A DNA stretch of 64,000 nt, taken from positions 186,001-250,000 of the forward strand of contig NZ_FOSN01000002.1 of the NCBI RefSeq assembly GCF_900114285.1, in the 5' to 3' direction. Position 1 is the stretch's first letter. The number at the start of each line of letters is the position of its first letter. The position numbers and the translations under genes are program-made. This DNA is from Methylocapsa palsarum (GTDB lineage: Bacteria > Pseudomonadota > Alphaproteobacteria > Rhizobiales > Beijerinckiaceae). Under the pieces are notes generated by a model. The model was not told the DNA's origin and ran no database searches. It saw only the letters and a list, made by a program, of their open reading frames with translations. This document shows, one piece after another, positions 41,484-48,986 of the stretch.

Positions 41484-42847
41484 TGGTCGTGGAACGATTT
41501 CGGATCCGGAGTCTGCGCTTTGCGGCCGCGGCGCATCATCCACAAGATAAAGCCGAAGGAGACGGGGACGGCGATCGCCGTCGCCAATGTGGCGTTGAGC
41601 AGCGGGAACTCTTCATGCACTCCCTCGAACAGGAGGTGGAGGATCGCCGCCAAGTAATAGGTCATCGCGGCGATCGAGATGCCTTTGACCGCCGTCTGTA
41701 ATTGCAGCTGCAATTGAGACCGCTCGTTCATGTTGCTCAAAAGATCCCTGTTCTGACTTTCGAGTTCGATATCGACCCGCGTACGCAAAAGCTGAGCCGC
41801 ACGGGACAGTTTTCGCGACAGGTTGTCCTGCCGGGCCTCGATCGAAGCGCAGGTGCGAATCGCCGGTGTGACCCGTCGCGTCAGAAACGCCGCGAAGGTC
41901 GAGAGGTTTGGCGCGGGGGATTCTCCGATCGCCGCGAGGCGCAAGGTCATCAGCTCATAATAGGCCTTCGTCGCGCCGAACCGGTAAAGGCTCTTCGACG
42001 CGCTCGCTTCGAGATCGGCAGCGAGGGCGGTCAATCGGTCGAGCAATTCCCGGCTCGCCAGAAAACCTTCGCTTTCCCGGAAACGTTGGACAAGCACAGG
42101 CAATTCGGTTTCGATGCGGCGGATCTCGGGACCGAGCATCTGCGCCATGGGAAGCCCGAGCAGGGCGAGCGTCCGGTAGGTCTCGATTTCTAAGAGGCGC
42201 TGAACGAGCGCCCCCATCTCGATGGGCGTCAACGTCCGGTTGAGGACCAGCAAGCGCACGAAACCGAAAGCATCGGCGTAGAAGTCGGTGGCGACGACGG
42301 CCCCGCCCGCCATGACCTCCGATTCGACGAGTTCGCTCGGCGAAAAGAGATTTCTCCATTTCTCGCCAGCCTGCTGCTCGGCCAGGATCTGGAGATCGAC
42401 CGCGACAAGCAGAGGCCCCGGCTGCGGAAGCATCCGCATGACCTTGGCAAGGTCGTCCGCCGGAGGACGGAAGGCGCCGATTTCCTTGGCGTCGCCGCTG
42501 TTTTCCTGCGGAAATTCCCAGGTGTAGGTTGTGAATTCGCCGTGATGCTCCCAGCGCAGAATCGCGGGCGAGAGCATTGCCCGGTGCTGTTTCGCGTCCG
42601 GCAAAGGCGCGGGAACAGCGCGCTCAAGGCAAAACGCGGCGAGCGCGGCGCGCGCCTTTTCCGCGGCGTCGTGATCCGTCATGAAGGCGAAGTGAAGGAT
42701 GCGTTTGAGGCCGTCGATCGGCGTAAACGGGCGCGCGTGCACCTCTGCCAGGACCCTGCCGCGCAGGGGGTGGACCTCGAAGCCGCAATTTTCGCCGATG
42801 GAATCCTTGGTCAACCTCTGGGCGTTCCTTATTCCTGCCGCTTCCAC
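41480..42847 (-). CDS. DUF3422 family membrane-anchored protein
   Basis: 455 residues. The N-terminal region has the conserved HPLRGRVLAEVHARPF, then a mostly helical soluble part. Two C-terminal transmembrane helices (about residues 387-409 and 417-440) flank an acidic loop, recalling a CorA-like anchor. DUF3422 proteins have no established function. The start is a GTG at 42847; a TTG at 42814, preceded by AAGGAAC, is an alternative that still keeps the conserved region. The stop comes from repeat copy C. Confidence 0.82.
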   Translation of the reverse strand: MEAAGIRNAQRLTKDSIGENCGFEVHPLRGRVLAEVHARPFTPIDGLKRILHFAFMTDHDAAEKARAALAAFCLERAVPAPLPDAKQHRAMLSPAILRWEHHGEFTTYTWEFPQENSGDAKEIGAFRPPADDLAKVMRMLPQPGPLLVAVDLQILAEQQAGEKWRNLFSPSELVESEVMAGGAVVATDFYADAFGFVRLLVLNRTLTPIEMGALVQRLLEIETYRTLALLGLPMAQMLGPEIRRIETELPVLVQRFRESEGFLASRELLDRLTALAADLEASASKSLYRFGATKAYYELMTLRLAAIGESPAPNLSTFAAFLTRRVTPAIRTCASIEARQDNLSRKLSRAAQLLRTRVDIELESQNRDLLSNMNERSQLQLQLQTAVKGISIAAMTYYLAAILHLLFEGVHEEFPLLNATLATAIAVPVSFGFILWMMRRGRKAQTPDPKSFHDH

Positions 42848-43250
42848 GGTTCCACTTCCACGGTTCTTGAAACTTAAACGGCTTTGATTTCGCCGCGCTT
42901 ATTCGCCGTGGCGAAGCGTCACGAAAAAAAGAAATATCGCGACAAGAAAATATCGCGACAAGACAAGGATCTAGGATGACGCCTGGAGCGCTTCCCGACC
43001 GGATGGAGTCGCTCGGCCGGTAGGAAATCTCCAGATTCAAAAGCTGGAGCATATTCTGATCGGAATATGCTCAAGGCTTCCGGTGAAATCGCGATCTGCC
43101 TTTCAGGCGGGATGCTTAGCGCATCTTCGGCTCGTCCGCCAATTTTTTCGCTCGGACGGAACCGCGCGAAACGCCGGGGATAGGGCGTTCCCGGGGGCGC
43201 CGGCTGCTTCCGGGAGGTCGGCGATGCTCCGCGCGCCAGCGCCACAAAGG
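42848..43250. other. Intergenic region with repeat copy D and a tandem duplication
   Basis: 403 bp without a supported gene, between the DUF3422 start and the IS66 remnant. It contains a perfect 16-bp tandem repeat (AAATATCGCGACAAGA at 42932-42947 and 42948-42963) and repeat copy D (42982-43077). I looked for IS66 tnpB sequence downstream of tnpA in this stretch and found none. Confidence 0.65.
42982..43077 (+). repeat. Dispersed palindromic repeat, copy D (divergent, shortened)
   Basis: About 96 bp in the orientation of copy E. It runs from CTGGAGCGCTTCCCGACCGG through CTCCAGATTCAAAAGCTGGA to the compact hairpin GAGCATATTCTGATCGGAAT/ATGCTC. The last part (43047-43074) folds into an almost perfect stem of ten base pairs. 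It is the only full-length copy not directly abutting a gene end. Confidence 0.75.
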
Positions 43251-43688
43251 TCAGGACGCGGCGCTCACCACCTCCAGGACCGCCTTCAATGTCTCGACAT
43301 CGAACCCGGGAGGCACCCGGACGACGACAGACCCGATCGATATTTCGATGGGAGCGGTTTCTTGCAGCGGGGGATGATCGTCGGACTCAAAATAAGGGTT
43401 GAATTCGAGCGAGAGAGGCTCCGCGGCGCTTTCGGTCATACGGTCTTCTTCCGCCCGCAGACGAGCGTTCTTTCGCCAGGCGAAAAGTTGCGCCGCCATA
43501 AGGCCATGCCTGCGCGCGACCGTGCAAACGGACTGCCCGCTGACAAAACTCTCCTCGACAATGCGAGCCTTCTGTTCAGCGGTGAAAACCCGGCGCTTTC
43601 CGCTCCGGGGCGACGGCGCCGGCAATGAGGTCAGACCGCGCGGGGACACCTGCGATGGCAGGAACGCGCTATTGCGTAAATGTAACAT
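43251..43688 (-). pseudogene. Solo IS66-family TnpA (accessory OrfA), insertion sequence remnant
   Basis: 145 residues from the ATG at 43688. An HTH_Tnp region (RRVFTAEQKARIVEESFVSG, SVCTVARRHGLMAAQLFAWR) is followed by an acidic linker and the C-terminal IEISIGSVVVRVPPGFD / VETLKAVLEVV typical of IS66 OrfA. TnpB and the TnpC transposase, which normally follow, are absent, so this cannot be an active element. The open reading frame itself is intact. No terminal inverted repeats were identified. Confidence 0.75.
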
Positions 43689-43889
43689 CGGAATTGAACC
43701 TGGACATGTTGGAAGCCGGGAGCCCAAAGGGATCGACGCGGGCTTCAAGGAAAGGGCCAATGCCGCGGAAACGCGGCGCGCCTCTCTCCTGCGGCGAAAC
43801 AGCGGCTGTCCGCACTCCAATCGCTTCACGCGTGAGGCGAGAATCGAAAGGAAAATCGTCAGCCCATAGAGCCGCCTGGAGGAGGCCGA

Positions 43890-44270
43890 TCAGACCGGGA
43901 GCGGAGGGCCTCGCGCGGCGAAATGAAATCGTTCCGCCTGACGCGTTTCGACGCCGTTGCTCTCCGTCCATACGATCGCGGAGGCAATTCTCGAAACCGC
44001 GATCGAAACGCCGACCGAATTGTCGAGATAGGCTGCGCCAGCGGCCGCGCAGGCTAGAATGCAGCATGCGCCATGCGAGTGGCGCTCGCCGCCATTCGGC
44101 GCGTCCGATCCCGCCTTGCCCGGCGCGCAGGTAATGTCGCCGGGCGAACCCATCGCCTGCGTTTGCGCCGTTGAAGCAAGAAATCCATGAATCAACAACG
44201 CATAAAGCGCGATCACGCTGATCGCGGCGCGTGTTGAAACGGAACTCTGGCGGAATCTTATCATTCTCAT
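43890..44270 (-). CDS. DUF2946-like small exported protein, paralogue 1
   Basis: 126 residues: an N-terminal hydrophobic segment (AAISVIALYALLIHGFLAS) that is a signal peptide or anchor, a His/Cys cluster HSHGACCILAC (about residues 64-74), and the conserved C-terminal FAARGPPLPV. The cluster looks like a metal-binding site. Such proteins are often linked with copper or other metal handling, but no function is proven. A close paralogue lies at 53921-54295. A palindrome GCAACGTTGC (44287-44296) lies about 20 bases upstream of the start. Confidence 0.75.
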   Translation of the reverse strand: MRMIRFRQSSVSTRAAISVIALYALLIHGFLASTAQTQAMGSPGDITCAPGKAGSDAPNGGERHSHGACCILACAAAGAAYLDNSVGVSIAVSRIASAIVWTESNGVETRQAERFHFAARGPPLPV

Positions 44271-44291
44271 CTGCTATCATATTTGGGCAAC

Positions 44292-44298
44292 GTTGCAA
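44292..44298 (-). promoter_or_regulatory. TTGCAAC motif upstream of DUF2946-like paralogue 1
   Basis: On the coding strand TTGCAAC lies 21 bases before the ATG, overlapping the palindrome GCAACGTTGC. The same heptamer lies 28 bases before the second paralogue. It could be a shared operator or a -35 element. The sharing is seen; the function is a guess. Confidence 0.3.
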
Positions 44299-44516
44299 AG
44301 GCCGGGCGGTTGGTCATGCCTCTGTCGTCGTGCTCTATATTGCGAAAGCGCGTCAGGCGTCATGGTTTGCGACCGCTCAATTGATCGGGAACGGGGAAAG
44401 AGTTCAACTTCGCCCGCAGGCGACAGCAAGAGCGAGAATGCCGCGATGCAACATGAAGATCAATAAAGAGGTTTCGTTGGTATATAGAAACCGTCTATCG
44501 AGTTCGCCCTGAGAGA

Positions 44517-45407
44517 TTAGACCGGTAACGCAAGTTTGTTCGCTTCGGCCAGAAGCGCGCGCACGAGCGGGGACATCGGCTCGCGGCTCGGCAAAACCAG
44601 TCCGATCTTATGGACTTCCTGAGGTTCGAGAATCGGAATCGACCGCAATGGTTCGGGCACGCCCAGTACGTTGGCGAAGGCGGCCGGCATGATGCTGGCC
44701 CATTGCCCGGTTTTGACATGGGCCACCAGAACCACCATCGAATCCGATTCCAGCATGGGCTGGGGCGGCGGGGGGCCGTGTTTCGCCAGAAGCCGGTCGA
44801 TGATCCGGCGGTTTTGCATATCGAGCGTGAGCAGGCACAGCGGAATCGTCGCAGCCTCGGCCCAGGTGACGCTCGCCCGGTCGCCCAGCGGGCATTCCGG
44901 CGAGGTCAGCAGGCGATATTGCTCGTGGTACAGCGGCACGGTTCGCGCGTTGCCGAGGGGCTCATTGTCGAGATAGGTCAATCCGGCGTCGATCTGAAGC
45001 TCCTCGAGCATCGTCAATATCTGACGGGAGGTCCGGGAAAGGATCGTGAAGCGAACGCCGGGATGTTTCGCGCGGAACGGAATCGTCAATTGCGGCGTCA
45101 TCCCGAGCGCCGTCGGAATGCCGGCCAGCCTCAGCTCCCCTGTGAGGCTCGTCTTGGCGGATTGGACGTCCTGACGCATCGACCGCGCATCGCTGACGAT
45201 CCGTCTCGCCCATTCAAGGACGCGCTCTCCTTCGGCGGTGAGCCCGTGGAAGCGCGAACTGCGGTTGACAAGCATGACGCCAAGCACGTCTTCGAGGTGC
45301 TTGATGCCGGACGACAAGGTCGGCTGCGTGACGCCGCAGCTTTCGGCGGCGCGGCTGAAACTGCGTTCGCGCGCCACGGCCATCAGAAATTCCAGCTTGT
45401 CGATCAT
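44517..45407 (-). CDS. LysR-family transcriptional regulator
   Basis: 296 residues. The N-terminal winged HTH (SFSRAAESCGVTQPTLSSGI, residues about 16-36) is followed by a substrate-binding domain. It resembles regulators found beside formate dehydrogenase genes, but no such genes lie nearby. Its ATG overlaps the stop of the upstream GH15 gene by ATGA, so it is cotranslated with a glucoamylase-like enzyme. That is unusual, since most LysR genes are divergent from their targets. The effector is unknown. Confidence 0.9.
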   Translation of the reverse strand: MIDKLEFLMAVARERSFSRAAESCGVTQPTLSSGIKHLEDVLGVMLVNRSSRFHGLTAEGERVLEWARRIVSDARSMRQDVQSAKTSLTGELRLAGIPTALGMTPQLTIPFRAKHPGVRFTILSRTSRQILTMLEELQIDAGLTYLDNEPLGNARTVPLYHEQYRLLTSPECPLGDRASVTWAEAATIPLCLLTLDMQNRRIIDRLLAKHGPPPPQPMLESDSMVVLVAHVKTGQWASIMPAAFANVLGVPEPLRSIPILEPQEVHKIGLVLPSREPMSPLVRALLAEANKLALPV

Positions 45408-46873
45408 GAAGCAGCGGCGAGAGCGGCCGTCCTGCCCGTGGCGGCGGTGATGAACGCCGCGTGACTCCAGGCAAGGCTTTTTGCCGAGGTCTGGGCTCCG
45501 GTCGCCTGGTCGAACTGCTCGGAGAGTTCTCCGGAGGCGGGCGTAAAGGCGCGCACGGTCGCCATATACTGGTCCGCGCGCCGGAACAGGGCTTGAAACA
45601 GGAAGCGCCTGTCATGAAGCCGATCTTGCTCGGCGAGGCCCAGCCGGGAGAAGAACGCGGCGCTTTCATGCGTCTTTGCAATCACCGCTCCATTCGCCGC
45701 CAGCCCGGCGAGGCGGAAATAGAATTCAGCGGCGCCGAGCGTCGAAAAATAATAGGCGCCGCCGCTGTAATATTTGTCGCCGGCGTAGCGTCCGAGAGCC
45801 GGAGCCCGGTCACCGCCGATGTCCTGATTGATCTTGTAGCTCGACGCGAAAAGATCTTCCAATTTGGCCAGCGTCGCCCAGACTTTCGGGTCGGAGAGGC
45901 TATGGGGCCCCTCCCGCCGGGCGGCGTGAACCACGGCAAGGAGGACCGCGATATCCAGGGCCTTGTCGCCGGCTGAGTCTCCGGCGGCGCGACGGCTGCC
46001 GTAAATGCCTGCCGCGGGGCTCCAGAACTGATCGAGGCGACGCGAGATTTCCATGGCCTCGGCCCGGCAGGCCTTGGCGCGTTCGTGGTCGCCGACCGCC
46101 TCCATCCAGGGCTCCGCGTCCGAAAGGGCGGCGCATTGCGCAAGCCGGGTGTAATAATGTTCGCCGAGTTCCTCTTCCCAGATGTCGAAGCTCGCCTCGC
46201 GCCAATGGGCGAGGATAAAGTCGATGTCGCGGGCGATCAGCGCCGCCATCAATCTGCGCGTCTCGTCCTCTTGAGCCACGGCGAGACGCGCGAACCGCAA
46301 GACGGCGAGCGCGCGCAGCGCCGGTCCATCGTGTTGCGGCCTGGACCATTTGATAATGTCCAGCGTCCCGTCCGGATTGAACCGGGGTTCGCCAAACACG
46401 CGCTCGCCGCGAACCGACTCGATGTCGTCGTCCGGGCGCACGAATTGCTGGAAATAGGGTTCGATGTTGCGCCGGAAGTCGCCGGCGCCGTCAAGAAAGG
46501 CCCGGCCGTCGAGGTCGCAAAGCGCAAGGCTGAAGCTCAGGAAATCCTTGAAATGCAGGCGTCCCATGTCATTGATTTTACCGGCTTCGAGAAGACAGCG
46601 CAAAGCGTCAATGATGACGGCGGAATCGCGGAGCCAATGAAAGAAATAGTCGGGGTCGGGGTCGTAGGACGCCGGAATCGGGCAGGCAAGAACGGACCCT
46701 TTCGTCGGCTTGATGACCTGGCCAAACCCGCGCCTGTCCTTGATGATGTCCGTCGCCGAAATACATCGCAGCATGGCCGCGGCGGACAGGACCGTCTGCC
46801 GCTCGATCCATTCGCCGAGCGTCTCATTGGGCTTCGTGGCGGGGGCATCCGTCGCGCCGGGCAAGATCTGCAC
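45404..46873 (-). CDS. Glycoside hydrolase family 15 (glucoamylase-like)
   Basis: 489 residues from a GTG start with GGAG about 8 nt upstream. The (alpha/alpha)6 barrel features are visible: DYFFHWLRDSAVIIDAL (substrate pocket), the catalytic acid region FDIWEEELGEHYYTRLAQ (about 222-239) and the catalytic base region PASGELSEQFDQATG near residue 455. No signal peptide or starch-binding domain, so it likely acts in the cytoplasm on alpha-glucans such as glycogen fragments or trehalose-like sugars. Coupled with the LysR gene. Confidence 0.88.
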   Translation of the reverse strand: MQILPGATDAPATKPNETLGEWIERQTVLSAAAMLRCISATDIIKDRRGFGQVIKPTKGSVLACPIPASYDPDPDYFFHWLRDSAVIIDALRCLLEAGKINDMGRLHFKDFLSFSLALCDLDGRAFLDGAGDFRRNIEPYFQQFVRPDDDIESVRGERVFGEPRFNPDGTLDIIKWSRPQHDGPALRALAVLRFARLAVAQEDETRRLMAALIARDIDFILAHWREASFDIWEEELGEHYYTRLAQCAALSDAEPWMEAVGDHERAKACRAEAMEISRRLDQFWSPAAGIYGSRRAAGDSAGDKALDIAVLLAVVHAARREGPHSLSDPKVWATLAKLEDLFASSYKINQDIGGDRAPALGRYAGDKYYSGGAYYFSTLGAAEFYFRLAGLAANGAVIAKTHESAAFFSRLGLAEQDRLHDRRFLFQALFRRADQYMATVRAFTPASGELSEQFDQATGAQTSAKSLAWSHAAFITAATGRTAALAAAS

Positions 46874-47013
46874 GATTGTATGCTCCGGCGGCGTGACGAG
46901 GCGCGTTCCTGAAACGACGGAAGGCTGCTCAGCCGACGAGGATACGCACGCCGTCGATGATGATCAAGCGGGCTTGCGCCCTCCGAGACGGCATCCGGCG
47001 CGCAAGCGTGTTC

Positions 47014-47244
47014 TCAAGCCGTCTGATGCCGTATTTCAGAGGATTCCGCACAGCAGGTCTGCATGTTTTGCGCGGCCCAACGCATCGCCTCTTCGTGATC
47101 GTCGACGCGGAGCCGGTTCGGGCATCGAGTCCAGTTTCCCTGCTCGCAGTTTCGGCGCGAACAGCCAAATTCACAAAATTCAAGTTCAGGCGGAACGTCC
47201 TGTATCACATGCTTTTCAAGAAAGATCTTAATACGCTCGAACAT
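47014..47244 (-). CDS. Small Cys-rich protein of unknown function
   Basis: 76 residues from the ATG at 47244, with GAGGG about 8 nt upstream. The sequence begins with an amphipathic helix (MFERIKIFLEKHVIQDVPPE), followed by a cysteine-rich core CEFGCSRRNCEQGNWTRCPNR with four Cys, and a Trp-rich end with CC. The Cys spacing (C-x3-C-x4-C-x7-C) suggests a small metal- or FeS-binding knot. I believe similar short proteins occur in related Hyphomicrobiales, but cannot check. The promoter region is notably AT-rich. Confidence 0.6.
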   Translation of the reverse strand: MFERIKIFLEKHVIQDVPPELEFCEFGCSRRNCEQGNWTRCPNRLRVDDHEEAMRWAAQNMQTCCAESSEIRHQTA

Positions 47245-47505
47245 ACTAAAAGCCCTCGCCAATCTCTTAATGCAGTGCAGCATTGTATTGCATTGCAATA
47301 AGGCAAATAAAAATCTAGCACGCTTCGGCAATGAGTAAAATAAATTTCTGTCTGTTACAAGTTGATAATGTTCAGCGCCAAAGTTAAAGCGCAGCTATTC
47401 TTGAGCTGCGCCATAGCGCCGCCTCGCCGCCGGAGCCGTCAGCTTCGCTACGCCGATGAATACATGACGGGTGGCGAGGATCGCGAGTCGCCCGTGTGGC
47501 TCCGT
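47245..47505. other. AT-rich spacer upstream of the small Cys-rich gene
   Basis: This stretch, together with repeat copy E after it, separates the small Cys-rich gene from the GH144-like gene. The part 47260-47400 is AT-rich compared with the rest (for example AATAAGGCAAATAAAAATC), suggesting promoter DNA. No gene is supported. Confidence 0.55.
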
Positions 47506-47623
47506 ATAGAGCGCTTTTCGATCGCATGCAGTCATGCGATCGATCAGAAATCGCTCCAGAATCAAAAGCTTGAGCATATTCTTGTCGATTGGAGTGATTC
47601 ACTCCAATCGGAATATGCTCTAG
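47506..47623 (+). repeat. Dispersed palindromic repeat, copy E (best preserved)
   Basis: About 118 bp from ATAGAGCGCTTTTCGATCGC to GGAATATGCTCTAG. Two hairpins: the first pairs ATCGCATG with CATGCGAT around 47520-47539. The second (47572-47620) has a 10-bp outer stem GAGCATATTC/GAATATGCTC, a 4-nt bulge and a perfect 12-bp inner stem CGATTGGAGTGA/TCACTCCAATCG. The terminal CTAG (47620-47623) is the TAG stop of the minus-strand GH144-like gene. Confidence 0.9.
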
Positions 47624-48945
47624 GCGCCCGGCGCGCTCACGAAGCCGAGCCGCTTCAAGCCGGTCTGGATGTCCTCGTCGGACATGAACAGCTTCCATAA
47701 AAGGCCGCTGCGGTAATTCTCGATCATTGCCACGATGGGTCCCTGATCAATGGCGAGATAGGTCTTCGCGTACCAATCCGCGCTTTCGCTGAACGCGTCC
47801 GTGAAGCCGAAACGGCCCCAGATCTTTTCGCCGAGGTTGTCGTGAAAATAGCGCAGCGCCCGCATGGCCTGTTCGGGAGCATAGGGAAAACTCGACAGGG
47901 CCGCGGTCGGAGAGATCACGCCATTATCGTTGTCGGGGGCGTGCGCCGCATAACCGGAGGGATCATCGCTCGCCGTCAAGCCCCAGCAAGACGGGCCGAA
48001 GCCTTTATGGCGATGAGGGTTGCGGACGCAATGCTCGTAATTGATCAGCGTATGTTTGACGTTCTGCTGGAAATAGTCGGCGTAGGCGTCCGACAGCCCG
48101 CGCGGATCCAGTCCACAAAATGAATAATGGCAGAAGAACAAAGGACCCCCGTAGTCGGGACCTAGCGGCAGTTCGAGGTCATAGAACCGGCGGCGATTAA
48201 CAAAGGTCCGGCTCTGAGCCCAGCCGCTGTGATAGACGATCGGGTCAATCGCGTAACGCGGCGCCGAGGCGGCGAGAACATAGGCGATCAGGCATTCATT
48301 CCAGCCGCGGACCTCAACGTCGATGCTCCAGCCATTGTTAGGGCTCCAGTGCCAGGTCAGGACGTGACGGCCTTCCCGGGCGTGCCAGTTCCACTCCACC
48401 TCCCGCCACAGCCAGGTGATATGATCGCGCAGGCTTTTTTCGGCGGGGGAGGCGGCGTCGAAGAACTTGCGCGCGCACAAGAGCCCCTGGAACAGCAGCG
48501 CCGTCTCGACAATGTCCCCGCCATCGTCCTTGCGGCCGAAAGGGACGGTCGCTCCCGTGCGCCCATTCATGAAATGCGGAAAGAGCCCATGATAACTGAC
48601 GGTGTGGTCCAGAAACGAAAGCGCGCCGTTGATGCGCTCGAGCGCCTCCTCCCGCGTGACCCAGCCGCGATGGGCCGCGACAATGATCGCCATGACTCCG
48701 AAGCCGGAACCTCCGATCGAAACGAGATCGTCGCTTGCATCCGCTTCTAGGCCGGTGCGGTCGCGCGCCAATCCGCTAACAGGATGCGCCCCTTCCCAGA
48801 AAAAGCCGAACGTCTGCTTCTGGACGAGATCAAGCAGCGCCTCGTCCGAGATCCGGGCCGGCCGAAGCAGGGACGTCTCGAGGGCAGGCTTCGTTCTCGC
48901 GGGTTTGGCGGGTTTGGATTTGGCGGGTTTGGATTTAGCGGGCAT
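47620..48945 (-). CDS. Glucoamylase-like (PF10091-type) glycoside hydrolase, GH144-like
   Basis: 441 residues. A Lys-Pro-Ala repeat tail (residues 2-20) precedes a catalytic domain of the type found in endo-beta-1,2-glucanases (GH144) and in the central part of cyclic beta-1,2-glucan synthases. Visible blocks: QKQTFGFFWEGAHPVSGLARDR, SIGGSGFGVMAIIVAAHRGW, GGDIVETALLFQGLL and the C-terminal IDQGPIVAMIENYRSGLLW. No signal peptide, so cytoplasmic. Likely cuts beta-1,2-glucan; a glucan role other than that cannot be excluded. The stop codon is provided by repeat copy E. Followed upstream by an ABC protein 41 bp away. Confidence 0.82.
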   Translation of the reverse strand: MPAKSKPAKSKPAKPARTKPALETSLLRPARISDEALLDLVQKQTFGFFWEGAHPVSGLARDRTGLEADASDDLVSIGGSGFGVMAIIVAAHRGWVTREEALERINGALSFLDHTVSYHGLFPHFMNGRTGATVPFGRKDDGGDIVETALLFQGLLCARKFFDAASPAEKSLRDHITWLWREVEWNWHAREGRHVLTWHWSPNNGWSIDVEVRGWNECLIAYVLAASAPRYAIDPIVYHSGWAQSRTFVNRRRFYDLELPLGPDYGGPLFFCHYSFCGLDPRGLSDAYADYFQQNVKHTLINYEHCVRNPHRHKGFGPSCWGLTASDDPSGYAAHAPDNDNGVISPTAALSSFPYAPEQAMRALRYFHDNLGEKIWGRFGFTDAFSESADWYAKTYLAIDQGPIVAMIENYRSGLLWKLFMSDEDIQTGLKRLGFVSAPGA

Positions 48946-48986
48946 TTGGACCGGCTTCGGGTTGATCGGGGATACCTGAGCGGCGG

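Noticed and set aside
42919-43245. Possible IS66 tnpB downstream of the solo tnpA
   Set aside because: The translation does not resemble TnpB; it crosses repeat copy D and a tandem duplication, so it is not a gene.
43669-44298. 209-codon minus-strand ORF overlapping the DUF2946-like gene
   Set aside because: The other frame has the signal peptide, His/Cys cluster and FAARGPP shared with its paralogue, so this one is a shadow.
46957-47301. 114-codon plus-strand ORF opposite the small Cys-rich gene
   Set aside because: The minus-strand frame has a proper ribosome site and a patterned Cys core; the plus frame shows nothing conserved.
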